A DNA stretch of 64,000 nucleotides from Persicaria tinctoria (GCA_037127255.1 JBANSL010000012.1:22020615-22084614); one strand, 5' to 3'; counted from the stretch's first letter, positions 24,033 to 37,396 are shown. Notes: generated by a model not told the origin, from the sequence alone. Translations and numbers: made by a program.

Positions 24033-24578
24033 CTAGTCTCAATCTCAATCTATGTCCTACGCAAAAGGTCACCTGATTCACCGCTCCGTCTCTCCCCAAT
24101 CTCTACCATCAATCTAATTATCCTACTTAAATCAAAACAAAAGAGGGAATTTCAATTAGTTGGACCTAGAACTCCAAATCCAATTAGCTAGATCTGTGGT
24201 CATGGAGGCGGTGTAAATGGGTCGAAGGAGAGGTAGGTGTAATAGATGCGATTGGCCGAGGCACTATCTGATTTGAGGCGGAGGAGTGGTGAGAGAGGAG
24301 GGCAAAGGCGATGGGGGGTGGTTGTTGGCTTCGGGGTGAGGCCATGAAGAGTTGTTGTGAGAGGTTGTATGGTGAAAGAAGAAAGATAGAAAGGGAGAGG
24401 GGAAGGGGAAGAACTAGGATTTCTCTAATTTCATCTGAATCCAAATGGGAAAAATTGAATCACTGTAATCATAGATTAATGGTTGCGGATCCTTGGCTCC
24501 ATGCTCAATCACATATTCGAGATGTGGAGGGGATAAAATATAAAATACTCTTTATAAATGTTGATTATTATAATACAC
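24033..24578. other. Intergenic DNA
   Basis: No feature is supported. A purine-rich tract at about 24290-24420 gives open frames without recognisable content. Confidence 0.4.
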
Positions 24579-25625
24579 TGTAACACCCCCTTTTAAATCC
24601 CAATGAAATGTTACAGCGCCAGTGAATCCACAGACTTTAATGTCTTTGAATTCACCTGAGACTTATAGGGACATGCAACCATGCTCCCATAAACAAGACG
24701 GTACTTAAGCAGTTGAATATACTAATGCGGAAGTAATTTAAATCTCAAAGTATAAAATATCAAATCATAACAATAAAGCTAAAGTGTCAAAATCATAAAG
24801 AAGTAATAAGCTCCAAAAATAGCTAACACCAAAGTAGTATTGCGGAAACTTTAAAGGTTCAAAAACTTGTAGTGTAAAGGTTCATAAATGATAGCTCGCT
24901 CTTCAACTCTCTCCTGCTCTGCTGCTTGCACTAGACCTGTGGAATATGGTCTGGTGTTTCGTGAGTACGAAGGACACCATCCATCCAATAAATATGATGG
25001 TTAGTACAATTAAGACTAGCAAATGATAGGGAAAATGTTCAGACTTTAACCTTACAGTGACCATAAACGGTATGTCATAGGTTAAGGGAAAGACACGGGT
25101 ATTTAAAGTGGAAACTGAATAAAAAGATAAAAATTCACACATGACTCGGGTGATCGTAATGATCGATTATAAGATAAGAAAAAGGAATTATACCCGAGAC
25201 AGATGAGTATAATAGCTGAAGTGATCACCTATTTAATAGTCGATAATAACCATAATCGCACTAATCACAATGATAATAACAATAATAATATTACTACGTG
25301 GTACCGGTCGGGCCTTTAACAAGGATCACGACCTACATCAGATCGTTGTTTTACCATCCCGCAGAGAATGCATTCCAGGATGGTGTTTCATGAAACCTTG
25401 TAAGGCGGTGGCTTAACGAACCACAACCTGCAAGTCAGTCTACTGCATAACTATCTTAACTTATTATACATAACCAGTTTATACTAGGTGATCATAATAA
25501 TGACATTAAACCAACAAGGACGTACAAACACGAATATTTCAAGGATCTTAATACCGCATGCTATTAATTTGCATGAAAGAAACAAGCAGGGTATCATGCA
25601 ACAATTTAGGAAGAAGAAAATGTCG
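24579..25625. repeat. Possible LTR fragment
   Basis: The segment starts TGTAACACCCCC, a common 5' end of plant Ty3-type LTRs, and continues as about 1 kb of non-coding sequence. No matching end, target duplication, primer site or second copy was found in the window. This is a weak call from the terminus alone. Confidence 0.3.
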
Positions 25626-25632
25626 GGACAAA

Positions 25633-25750
25633 TTTCGACGCCTAAAAGCGTCGAGATTGGCATGCCATTTTCGACACCCTAGGGCGTCGAAAATGACTTA
25701 TGTCACTGCTTGACCTATCAACCATTTTCGACGCCCTAGGGTGTCGAAAT
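25633..25750. repeat. Cluster of three TCGACGCC palindromes
   Basis: Three palindromes lie at 25633-25654, 25668-25693 and 25725-25750. The second reads TCGACACCCTAGGGCGTCGA at its core; the others differ by one or a few bases. The spacing is 13 and 31 bp. They end directly at the CA microsatellite. Confidence 0.8.
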
Positions 25751-25752
25751 TG

Positions 25753-25753
<1 letters not shown>

Positions 25754-25845
<92 letters not shown>
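25754..25845. repeat. CA microsatellite passing into TA
   Basis: About 40 uninterrupted CA units (25754-25834) are followed by a short TA run. The minus-strand frame of alternating Cys and Val here is an artefact of the repeat. Confidence 0.95.
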
Positions 25846-25846
<1 letters not shown>

Positions 25847-26099
25847 TTTTTTATTTTTTTATTTTTTTCTCTTTTCTAAGCTAAAGCATTAACTAGACAA
25901 AAACATTAACCAAAGCATTAACCGAATATATATAAATCTTTGATAAGTCACATATGTTACGGTTTAGGAAGTAATCAACATTAACTAAAGCATTAACTAG
26001 ACAAAAAGTTTTTAGCATTTAGGAAGTAAAACAAAATTTAATTTAGCATTTAGGAAATAAATAAAAGACACGTGTGTGATGTAACATCTGTTAACAAAT

Positions 26100-26382
26100 C
26101 CACTATACATTACAGTGTTGAAAGTAGGCACTCGTAAAATCTACCATTGTAGTAGCTTCTTCCCTGTGTTTTTGGAGCTTGTCTTCATCAGCTTTACTGA
26201 TGTAGTGCCAAGAAGAATCAAATCCCTTTCAATTTTATCAGCAATGGCATCAATCTTATCATCGCGGTCTGCATCCACATAACTTTTTGCCCTGGAAATT
26301 TCTGACCGAGTCTCTAAGCTCTTCTTCTTCAAGCTCTCGATATGCAAAGATTAGTGTCCTCAAACCCGATTCAACAAATTTA
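26100..26382 (-). pseudogene. P4-ATPase (aminophospholipid flippase) pseudogene, 3' part
   Basis: On the minus strand, from the transposon junction at 26382 downward, the DNA encodes GLRTLIFAYREL, then AKSYVDADRDDKIDA, then ADKIERDLILLG, then DKLQ. This is the order seen in plant ALA-type P4-ATPases just after the nucleotide-binding region. The pieces sit in different frames: one shift falls between the AYREL and DADRD segments and another before DKLQ. It continues the exon that ends at 51566, on the far side of the 25-kb LTR element, with the ATTTA target site between them. No further exons were found to the left. Confidence 0.8.
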
Positions 26383-28534
26383 TGTAAAGGCTCGGATTTT
26401 TAAATCCTAATTTCTTGGAAAAAAAAAATTTATTTTAAAGCGGGATCAGAAAACTCTCCAACTCGGATTTTAAGATTTGTAAAATGGATTTTTGACCTAA
26501 TTAAAATTTTGAGGACTAAATGACAACCTTGATTTTCGGATTTCAAATCCTAATTGCGCGAAAGATAGAGAGAGAGGGATTTGAGAAGCTAACGTCGGAA
26601 ACTAATTTCGAGACGCACCTCGAGACCACAAGTTCCGTCTCATATCATCAATTCTTATCAAATCTCTACACTTGTCCCTTGTTTGATCAATTCCAACTCA
26701 TCCTCCCCCTAATTGGCAAATCCTATCCTCTACTTCCTTGATTCCCTTTTTATTTGGAAAACAAACAAAGCCTCTTTCCCCACCCAACCTGCATAAAATC
26801 AGGTACTTTCGACTCATTCTCAAACACAACAAACAACACCTCTGCTCCTCTTTTGAAATCAGCCTTTAGAAATGAGACCAAGACCTTGCAATTTGCCTTA
26901 TCTTCACAAATCACAAAACAGTCTTTCCCCAAACACCACATTTCATAATTTTTCCATTTCAACTTTCAACATCCCTCCCCTTGGACTGACGTGAGCTCCC
27001 AACGCCAACCATTCCTCCTCGCTCAGCTTGGCTACCACCGTCACCGCCACCGTCGGCCACCCAGCCGCCCCTGGAAACCGCAGCTCCTTCTTCTCCGTTC
27101 CGAGAGCAGCGCAGGGGAAGCTTCCGCCCTCTCGCTCCCTTCCCCTTCCCGAGCAGCGACAGCCAGCAGCCGAGGGTCTCCCTCCTTCGTCGTCTGAATC
27201 GCCCAGAAGCACCCCGACGCCGCAGCGCCACCACGTTTCCTCTTCCTTCCCTGTTTTCCTCCGTTCTCGACGGTAAACCCTCCTTTCACCTCCTTTCTCT
27301 CTAATAGGTCACAAATCCCATCATTTAAGCTCCCCTTCTCTGTCCTAGGTCGAGAAAGTGCGGATGGAGCCTCCGGCGATCCCAATCGAATCTCCGGCGA
27401 GTCGAATCCAGCCCGACGCGCGTTCCGACGAACCTTCGGAACCTCGGTGAGCTTCTCCCTTCCTCCTTCTTCCTCCTTTTTGTCGATTCTGTGCCTTTGG
27501 GTGTCGATTGAATGGTCGGAGTTAGGTATCGTCGCTGGAGAGCTCCAAAGCTCCCTCCTTTCCTTCTCCTTTCAAACGCAGTGTACATAGGTGGGAGGCG
27601 ATGAACAGTAGCGAAATGGGGCTCGGTTTTCTTCTGTTTTAAAAGGCGGTTCGGTTCATTTTTTTAAATAAATGAAAAGGGTGGTCCGGTTCACTAATAG
27701 AAGGGAGTTGAGTTGGGGAGTTGGATCCGGTTTGTGTTTTAAAAGAAATTGGGCCTAAATTGTGGGCTGATTTCTTTTCCAGAAAAACAAAGAAAGGAAT
27801 TTGGGCCTAACTTTCCAAATGGATCCGATTTTGGGAGTTTTACAAATAAGGGGCGGGTTTTATAAAATAATAAGGGTTGAGCCTATTTTTATAGGATGTT
27901 ATATTAAGGGTATTTACAATATTATGTAATATTATTGAGATTAAAATGTAAATGTTATTATTAAGATTTAAAGATATAATATTATGGTGATTTAAAAATA
28001 TGATGTTAAGAGACTTGGATTTTAGGGAAACAAAAGAAAGAATTTGATGAACATTTTCCAAGGTCAGAAATTCTAACTAGTCGATTCGGATTTTAAAGCG
28101 GTTTCGGGACTAACTCGGGAATTATGTGATCGGTGACTAACTAGCATGCTTGATGTAAATGATTGACTAATATCATGCTTGGTATGTACTAATGACATGA
28201 TTGATTGACTAATGGCATGATGAAGTGTTAGACTTGTGTATCGTTAATTTATGCTTTCGAGATATGATGGACTTGATATGTGTGATATGCAGATTATTAT
28301 TGCGTATATATTGTGGCAAATACACGAATGTGGCTGAATGAAATGATGAAGAATGATATGGTCTTGTGGAATGTGGCAATATGATGAATGGTTGAACTTG
28401 ACGGAACGATGATTGCGATATGGTTGCTATTCTCGTTGAATGATATGCTTGAATGCTTGGATGATTAGACGTAGACTTATATGGACAATATGATGAATGG
28501 TTGAACCCGGGAATCATAATCCCGGGCCGTTTCA
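26383..28534 (+). repeat. 5' LTR of the LARD element (internally deleted)
   Basis: The segment runs from TGTAAAGG to CCGTTTCA and is nearly identical to 33764-35885 for 2.1 kb. It then jumps to the terminal ~27 bp, lacking about 1.1 kb that the 3' LTR retains. At the jump a 21-bp stretch (CAATATGATGAATGGTTGAAC, less its last base) repeats a sequence found 110 bp earlier. A GC-rich part (26990-27590) looks like a gene leader, with splice-like signals: GTAAAC at 27271, an AG near 27349, and GTGAGC at 27447. Confidence 0.9.
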
Positions 28535-28538
28535 AAGA

Positions 28539-28550
28539 TGGTATCAGAGC
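28539..28550 (+). promoter_or_regulatory. Primer-binding site, initiator Met tRNA
   Basis: TGGTATCAGAGC lies four bases after the 5' LTR. It is complementary to the 3' end of plant initiator Met tRNA, the usual primer for many plant LTR elements. This fixes the element's plus-strand orientation. Confidence 0.9.
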
Positions 28551-31500
28551 TGAGGTTGTGCAAACCGAGTATGATAGGTTGAAGTGGTTTTGAAAATGGC
28601 CCAATGTTTTCAAATGGTTTTCCAAAATGTTTTAAAAAGGGCAAAATGAATTTAATATGGCTAACTCAAATGGACTAAATATGAACTTGACTCTATAAAT
28701 CCGGTAATCAAACAAAGGGAAACGAAGGGGTAGTAAATGCGTTAGACCATCCCTATTGGATGTAGTTGGGGACGGGTGGACAAAAATATAGCTTTTCTTT
28801 ACAGATGGGCCTACAAGACTCCAAGGCTTTGCGTCGTAGTGGCTGGAGTGGCGAGTTAGGTAGAGACCGTGAGGTTTTGCCCCTCAGGTTAGTCGTCCTC
28901 GAAGGGCGGCCCATAGGATAGCTTGATCGTTGATTGCTTCCATGTTGAGTGCTATTGTGCTTAGGATAGAGAACTAATCACTATGTCTTGACTTGACTCA
29001 TGTATTGAATAACTGTGCAAATGGGATAGCGGGAGAGTACCTCGTTCTTATGTCATTGGAATTCCTGTCTTGTCGGAATGGAACTTCCTTAATTCGAACC
29101 CTTTGATGATTTTGACTTCGTCATCCGTCACATCAAAACGTTTAGGCATGTTAGCAAGGGTCAAAAAGCATCCGCTCACCCCGTTTCGAGTCCTGTTTGG
29201 TATCCCACCATCTATGCTTCCACCGAGTCTTGTACTAGAGGTTGGTGTCTTCCACGGGAAATTTGGGTCGGTCAACTAGCTACTTCCGGGGGTGTGTCAG
29301 ATATGGGAATTCATGAATGTTTTAGGGAGGGTGATTAATGAAACAATTTCGAGTTAGAAATGATTTATCTTATGGAGTTGTCCTTCTTGATTCTTATACT
29401 AGTCAACTGTGCCTTTTTACCACGAGAGTTTAAACACAAATTATACCCTCTCATCTCGAAAACAGTGTGAATGTCCTTGTGTCATACCGAGCGAGTCATA
29501 TTAGCGTCCCACGGGGAAACATGGTGATGAGTCGGTGATTGTATGACATGGTGTGTTGGTATATTTCAACATGACTTGTCTGATAACTTGCATGATTGCA
29601 CTCATGAACGAATATATATGTGTCGAATCTATGAACTCCCATCATTGTTACTCTCCTTTGAATTAGGTCCATGATATTGTGGTCAACCCTCTTTGTATGA
29701 GTGCCATGAGAAATGAATTTCTGAGCATGTTAAGTTAATCAAATTGAACCTCATTGACTATGTATTGTCTTAATGAGTGTTGGTAGTATCATGTAGGATA
29801 TACATCTCCTAATTATTGACCATCATGCATCTATGTGCCATACTTGTCATACTACATGTATATGGTTGTATTGGATTTGATGGTTGTTATGCCCAAATGA
29901 CTTAACCATACCCCTTGACACGATTATTAGAGTGCATCTTAACATGCTTACCTGGAACCCACATTGTTTTGATCTACTTATGTGTACACTAAGTGAGTAA
30001 TGGATCATGCATGTGATATCCTATAATGCTCGCTATGTCATATATAACTTATACTGTATATGTCTATTGTCAGTTTGTGCATACATGATATTAATATGTC
30101 AAGCATGAATAGTACATGAGATGATAAGTTTTAGCATGTCCCGTGTGCATGTAAAGTTGATTATGTGAAATGTTATGGATGCCTAGGGCGCTATTCATTT
30201 AATAGGTACATGATAGTGTGGAATGATATGATTGAAATATTTTGTGATTGCCATGTGCACTTGTAACCTTATAGAATACCCTAAGGGGGTTGTTGTAACT
30301 CTCGGGTCTACGTCTTGTCTTGAGTCTCGTCATCTCTAGTCCTGGTTTGTGTTTGAATTCTTAAGAAAGTCGTTTTGTCCTCCCTTGCCCTCCCCTATCT
30401 CCGTGACTTCTAACCCCTCGCAATCCCCTTGATGGACGTCGACATAGAAGAGGAAACGAGCGATCGAATGGCACTAGAGTGGCGCAACGGAAGTGTGGTG
30501 GGCTCATGGCCCATGGACCCTAGGATCGATGTCACCAAAGGACGCCTTTCGAAGATGGCGGTTGCAGACATAATCCTCCTAGATGACTCAAGGAATGACG
30601 TTCTTCATCCGAATTGTGATATCTCCTATGCGATCTAGAATCGGTGTCGTGCGATAGGCTTGGAACTAACTAAATTGATGTGTGATGACTAATAAGCTGA
30701 GCTGGTGGTGAATGATTGCCTGACTAACTTGCGTTTGTGATGATGTGCCTTTATGCTTAAGTATACTGACCTTCTAGTAAATCGATTATGGGTTATCTAG
30801 GTGGTGGTGTTTTCTTCAAGAGCTTGGGTCATGAGACTCTTTGGTGAGATGGGTCGGAAAGTGGCAGGTAGATTAGAGCCTTCGAGTTGGGTCATTGGTT
30901 GTGTGAGATGAGGTGTAGGAAGAATGCGTTAGCTTGAGAAGGGCCGAGTGAGTTAGGACTTGTCGGGGATAGTGGTCAGTGAGTATAGTTGATCTTTCAA
31001 GGAGGTAATCGGTGAGGAATAGAATTGTATGGCGAGATTTCGAGGGAAAGGTCGTCGTTAGAGGTAGTGTGGGGAAATAGCGTGTGCGGGTAGTGTAGTT
31101 CTAGAGGTGGATGAGTGAGTTAAAAGTGGATCGGAAGGATTCTTGAGGGGATGTGTTGATAGACGGGTTAGTGTGCGAGGAGAAGGTGCCTAGATAGTTT
31201 AGGAAGTAGATCGTGGGCAGTTTTGAGGATGAACGGTTAAGGAATGTCTAAGAAATCTTAGAATTTGGAACTAGGTTGTATATGCAATGATTGGGAACGG
31301 TTTGGGTAAAGGATGAGAATGAGGAATTGCTAAGAAAGAGTAGTATAAGGTTGCTTGGGAATTTATCGATCTTCATTATTTGGTTGTTCATATCAGGGTT
31401 ATACGTGTGATGGGTATTTGGGGGATTGTTTTGATAGAATTGGTAGTGCTTGGAGAATTCATGAGTGCAGGATTTCTTGATGCGTTGTTGGAGGATTTTA

Positions 31501-33763
31501 GCACAGGGAATGACTCGGGATTTACGAGTGGAGGTTATTGTGGCTATGGAGGCATTTGAGGAAGTGAGATGAGTCTTCGAGGAAAGATTGGTAACTGGGT
31601 AAGGATTTCGTTGAGAATTCTAGTAAGACTGTTTACTTGAGGTTGAGATGGGAAGATTCTGATAATGGATTTGGGAACTAGGCAAGCGGGAGGTATTGGA
31701 AACGCTAGAGGAAGAAGGATTTTAAAAGGGTTGGCGAAGATGTGGGACTTGGGAAACTCGAGTGATGGTAATTTAGGGATTCTACGGAAATGATGATCGG
31801 TAAAAGAGGCCTTGGACGGTAAGGTGTCATGGTTAAGAAGTGGGAGCTTGAGGCAATTTAGGATATGAAGAGATGGGGAACTAGAGTAGAATGACTTGAG
31901 GATTTCGAATGGTTAAGGTTTAGTAAGATTTGGAATGAGAAAAATTGGGAATATACTGAGACGATGATCTAGGATAGGTTGGATGAGGAGTCGTGGATGA
32001 TTAAGTTTCATGAGATTCGGAATGAGATGGGTAGGTAAAATCAGTGGTTGGTCTTTGAGGATAAGCGTTGGCGATGAGGGTCTTGGTGATTCGTGGCTGA
32101 GAGTAGCACTAGATGGGTTTCAGCGTTAAAGTTGGTTAGGAGTGACAATGGTGAGATTGTCAGTATGAGTTGGTTTCTTAGAGGTGGATGGCTAGCGAGT
32201 GTGGTTAGTGGTGCGGGGAATATGATCAGGTTAGCAAGGTGATTCGAGATGTCTCTTTGGGAGATGATGGTTAGGCGGAGTCTTGAGGACCTAGGAAGAG
32301 TAAGCGAGATTGTTGGGAAATGTCTAGATCGATCGTGAGAGCGACTCAGTTGAGGACTTGAGATTTCTCTTAAATGATAAAGATGGACTGGTAGGAAACC
32401 CTAGGATGAGGATGTGCTTGGCAGAGAGTCTTGATAGATGATCAAGGTGTTGAGTTGGTGGAATAGGGAATTGTGCGAGTGGGAACTCCGGGATATGGGT
32501 TTTAGATGGTTGAGTGGAAGCTTAGGATTTGAGCTTAGGATATTGAAGTCGATTGATCCTTAGATGGCTTTGTGGCTTAAGAGTTGGGAGACTTAGTAAT
32601 TGGTTGGGGATACAGACCTTGAATTGCGGGTAGTTATGAGGCTAGGAAGGTTGTGTACAAAGCGGAATGCAATGGTACTTAGAAATAGTATCGGATTTGA
32701 TTTGGTAGACCTAGGTGAGGTTGATCTTGATGCGAGAGATAAGAGTAGTGGTTGTGTCTTGTTATGGTTGATAGTTATAGGCAGATTCTCCTAAGGATGT
32801 GATCTAGTGTATGCTTTACTTGGGTCCGAATGTTTTGCGAATTCTATGCTTGGATGATGTTGATTCCTTAATGTATCGCCATAGACAATAGCGAGTTGTT
32901 AATACTAACAATAGTCATCCCCTGAACTTGATGAAATACTAGTGTGCGGAAGTACTTGTTTTGATGCTTGGTAGTTGGCGAGAGTATAATGTGCTTATTT
33001 GATGTATATGAGGTCCAACTTCTGTGATGTGATATGATGGGCCCTACTATGTATGATGCTATGCTAGATTTGTTATGATATGTGACTATCCTTGACTTGA
33101 ATATGATTTGATTATGTATGTGTGATACGGTCGTTATGTTATATGATACCAGAATTGGAATTGCTAGGATGCTAGAACCAAATTGATGAAATGTGATTCT
33201 GACTTGGAACCTAGGAAGAAAATATGGGATTAACCCTTAGAGGTGGATGATTCCACTTCCTGAAGTTTGATATTTGCTTGACCAACATCGGGTTAAGGGG
33301 TTTGAATGATGTCAAAAAGAATTAACTTGGATTTGGGAAATTGAACGTGATCGAGAACTTCAATGGTTTTGAAAGTAAACCTTTTCGAACTTAGATCCCC
33401 CTTGAATTTTTTTTTTCCCAACCGAGCCGGTATTATGACGTCCCACGAAGTGGATACATGCATTTTATAGGGGCCTTATAAACTGCATGCTAAGACCTAG
33501 CGGAGATGCTGTAATGCTTTTCGAGTTATGATATAACTGAGAAGTCGGGGTAAGGATGTGGTAAGGGCCCATACTACATTCTCGCTACGACCTATTGGGG
33601 ATATTATGGCCATGACGACGATACTGTGAGAATCTCATAGGGGCACTAATGAGGCACTTACGGAATCAATGGAATGGTCCTTGGACTCACATATTCCAAC
33701 TTCATCCTCTACCTTGTTTTCATTTTAGTCTCGGGGACGAGACTTATTTTTAGAGGTGAATGA
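28551..33763 (+). other. Non-coding internal domain of the LARD element
   Basis: These 5.2 kb contain no frame above about 75 codons on either strand and no gag, protease, reverse transcriptase or integrase motif that I can see. The part from 30850 to 32800 is strikingly G-rich on the plus strand. The end (33752-33763, AGAGGTGAATGA) is the purine-rich primer tract, preceded by GGGGACGAGACT as in many plant Ty3-type elements. Confidence 0.8.
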
Positions 33764-36351
33764 TGTAAAGGCTCGGATTTTTAAATCCTAATTTCTTGAA
33801 AAAAAAATCAAAATTTATTTTAAAGCGGGATTTAGCAGAAAACTCTCCAACTCGGATTTTAAGATTTGTAAAATGGATTTTCGACCTAATTAAAAATTTG
33901 AGGACTAAATGACAACCTTGATTTTCGGATTTCAAATCCTAATTGCGCGAAAGATAGAGAGAGAGGGATTTGAGAAGCTAACGTCGGAAACTAATTTCGA
34001 GACGCACCTCGAGACCACAAGTTCCGTCTCATATCATCAATTCTTATCAAATCTCTACACTTGTCCCTTGTTTGATCAATTCCAACTCATCCTCCCCCTA
34101 ATTGGCAAATCCTATCCTCTACTTCCTTGATTCCCTTTTTATTTGGAAAACAAACAAAGCCTCTTTCCCCACCCAACCTGCATAAAATCAGGTACTTTCG
34201 ACTCATTCTCAAACACAACAAACAACACCTCTGCTCCTCTTTTGAAATCAGCCTTTAGAAATGAGACCAAGACCTTGCAATTTGCCTTATCTTCACAAAT
34301 CACAAAACAGTCTTTCCCCAAACACCACATTTCATAATTTTTCCATTTCAACTTTCAACATCCCTCCCCTTGGACTGACGTGAGCTCCCAACGCCAACCA
34401 TTCCTCCTCGCTCAGCTTGGCTACCACCGTCACCGCCACCGTCGGCCACCCAGCCGCCCCTGGAAACTGCAGCTCCTTCTTCTCCGTTCCGAGAGCAGCG
34501 CAGGGGAAGCTTCCGCCCTCTCGCTCCCTTCCCCTTCCCGAGCAGCGACAGCCAGCAGCCGAGGGTCTCCCTCCTTCGTTGTCTGAATCGCCCAGAAGCA
34601 CCCCGACGCCGCAGCGCCACCACGTTTCCTCTTCCTTCCCTGTTTTCCTCCGTTCTCGACGGTAAACCCTCCTTTCACCTCCTTTCTCTCTAATAGGTCA
34701 CAAATCCCATCATTTAAGCTCCCCTTCTCTGTCCTAGGTCGAGAAAGTGCGGATGGAGCCTCCGGCGATCCCAATCGAATCTCCGGCGAGTCGAATCCAG
34801 CCCGACGCGCGTTCCGGCGAACCTTCGGAACCTCGGTGAGCTTCTCCCTTCCTTCTTCTTCCTCCTTTTTGTCAATTCTGTGCCTTTGGGTGTCGATTGA
34901 TTGGTCGGAGTTAGGTATCGTCGCTGGCGAGCTCGAAAGCTCCCTCCTTTACTTCTCCTTTCAAACGCAGTGTACATAGGTGGGACTTGGGAGGCGATGA
35001 ACAGTAGCGAAATGGGGCTCGATTTTCTTCTGTTTTAAAAGGCGGTTCTGTTCATTTTTTTAAATAAATAAAAAGGGTGGTCCGGTTCACTAATAGAAGG
35101 GAGTTGAGTTGGGGTGTTGGGTCCGGTTTGTGTTTTAAAAGAAATTGGGCCTAAATTGTGGGCTGATTTCTTTTCCAGAAAAACAAAGAAAGGAATTTGG
35201 GCCTAACTTTCCAAATGGATCCGATTTTGGGAGTTTTACAAATAAGGGGCGGGTTTTATAAAATAATAAGGGTTGAGCCTATTTTTATAGGATGTTATAT
35301 TAAGGGTATTTACAATATTATGTAATATTATTGAGATTAAAATGTAAATGTTATTATTAAGATTTAAAGATATAATATTATGGTGATTTAAAAATATGAT
35401 GTTAGGAGACTTGGATTTTAGGGAAAAAAAAGAAAGAATTTGATGAACATTTTCCAAGGTCGGAAATTCTAACTAGTCGATTCGGATTTTAAAGCGATTA
35501 CGGGACTAACTCGGGAATTATGTGATCGGTGACTAACTAGCATGCTTGATGTGAATGATTGACTAATATCATGCTTGGTGTGTACTAATGGCATGATTGA
35601 TTGACTAATGGCATGATGAAGTGTTAGACTTGTGTATCGTTAATTTATGCTTTCGAGATATGATGGACTTGATATATTTGATATGCGGATTATTATTGCG
35701 TATATATTGTGGCAAATACACGAATGTGGCTGAATGAAATGATGAAGAATGATATGGTCTTGTGGAATGTGGCAATATGATGAATGGTTGAACTTGACGG
35801 AATGATGATTGCGATATGGTTGCTATTCTCGTTGAATGATATGCTTGAGTGCTTGGATGATTAGACGTAGACTTATATGGACATTATGATATGTATCTAG
35901 GTGATCTGTAATCTATCGTAATGCTTGTCTTGCTGTTCTGCACCGTCAGGTAAGTCTCTTCGGAGCTTACTCAGATTGAATAGAGCTATTCCCTGCTTTA
36001 GGTGCATGATATACTAGGTGTTGCATTCATGATCAACATGTCATGTAGTACCATGCTAGGTTGCATTGATCGTTGAGCATTCTATTTCTCTATGTGTATG
36101 TAAACAGAACGGTCGTTATCTGTGAAGTAACTAGAGTCATTGCTAGGGTTATAGGACGACTTACTCTCATCGGGTCCCGTCCTGAGTCAATCGAGTCATG
36201 AACTTCCTTATATTATGAGATGCCTGCGGGCTTTATTGTGGAGCGGGTTAGGCATGCGTGCCGCCCGATTATGAATGAATGCATTCACGAGCTGGTCAGT
36301 CTCCGCCCTATCGGAAGGGGGTGGAGGTAGGAGAGGGATATATACCACTTT

Positions 36352-36494
36352 GTATTCTGTGTTAAGGCCTTATTATTATTATGCACTTGATCCTAGGAGC
36401 ATGTTAGTGTGTTAATATCCCGGGGTATTCTGTGTTAAGGCCTTTTTATTATTATGCACTTGATCCTAGGAGCATGTTAGTTTGTTAATATCCC
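36352..36494 (+). repeat. 73-bp tandem duplication in the LARD 3' LTR
   Basis: Two copies starting GTATTCTGTGTTAAGGCC lie at 36352-36424 and 36425-36494, almost identical. The region is missing from the 5' LTR, so it cannot be dated against it. Confidence 0.85.
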
Positions 36495-37396
36495 GCCATG
36501 CATCTAGAATCATCTTTATTAGGAATAACGTATATGTGTGCTTAGGGTTGGGATGCAGAGCTAAAGTGGGCATCGATCTGATCCCGCCCCATATCAATTT
36601 TTTTAGGTATCCGTTATGCTTACTACTGTTGATGCTGATTTGAGTCCATGACTGCTGGGTCTAACATGGTGGAAAGAGAGAGTTGAGATTCCAAATTCAC
36701 CAATTTAATTATGCCTCGAATTTGAATGGTTGATCATATTTTGACCCGGCTCTGCCGTGGCGCTGATAGCAACTATTTTAGTCATATTTTAGGGTTGCAT
36801 TTGCATACTAGTTTAGATCATTTTCATGCATATTTATCGTATTTTATGCTTTATTTATTTTATTTTGTATTTTCGGAGTCTACACCTAGTTTTTATTCGT
36901 TTCAGGCATTTTGAGCAAATATTGAGGAAAATTAAGCTTTAATATGAAGCGGCGATCATATTGGACGAACCCGAGGAGCGAATGGCGGAAGTTGCTGAAG
37001 TTGAGACTGTTTTGCGGAGTTAAATCTATAATTGGGTGTTGGGTTAGTTTTCAATTATTTATTTTTGTGGGTTGAAAATGTAATTTTCTTAAAATTCATA
37101 TATATATATACTCCCGTATGTTTAGAATGGAGGGGGGCTAGTTCGAAGACTTTGGGCGCAGTACATTGGTTCGGCCGATCAGTTTAGCTTTTGTTTCGTT
37201 ATTTGTTTTTGACGGTATACACTTTGGATCGAAGACGAAATTCCGGTTTGCATTCTATTTTATTTCAGCGATTTATTTTTGTCTACGATTTATTTCGTTG
37301 ATTATCATATTATGCTTGCTTGAATATTCGATCTAGGGTTTGGGTGATCCCAATGATAATTTGGTAGCGTTAAGATTGATATTCGTTTGTTTGTTG

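Noticed and set aside
25642..25836. Cys-Val repeat protein
   Set aside because: It is a translation of the CA microsatellite.
24579..26120. A complete solo LTR starting TGTAACACCCC
   Set aside because: No matching ACA end with a 5-bp duplication was found; kept as a weak fragment call.
26943..27588. Several overlapping 70-114-codon frames, repeated at 34332-34977
   Set aside because: They are frames in a GC-rich part of both LARD LTRs, low in complexity and overlapping on both strands; kept only as a possible captured leader.
28209..28625. 138-codon minus-strand frame
   Set aside because: It lies over the LTR end and primer site and is His/Ser-rich from biased LTR sequence; not a gene.
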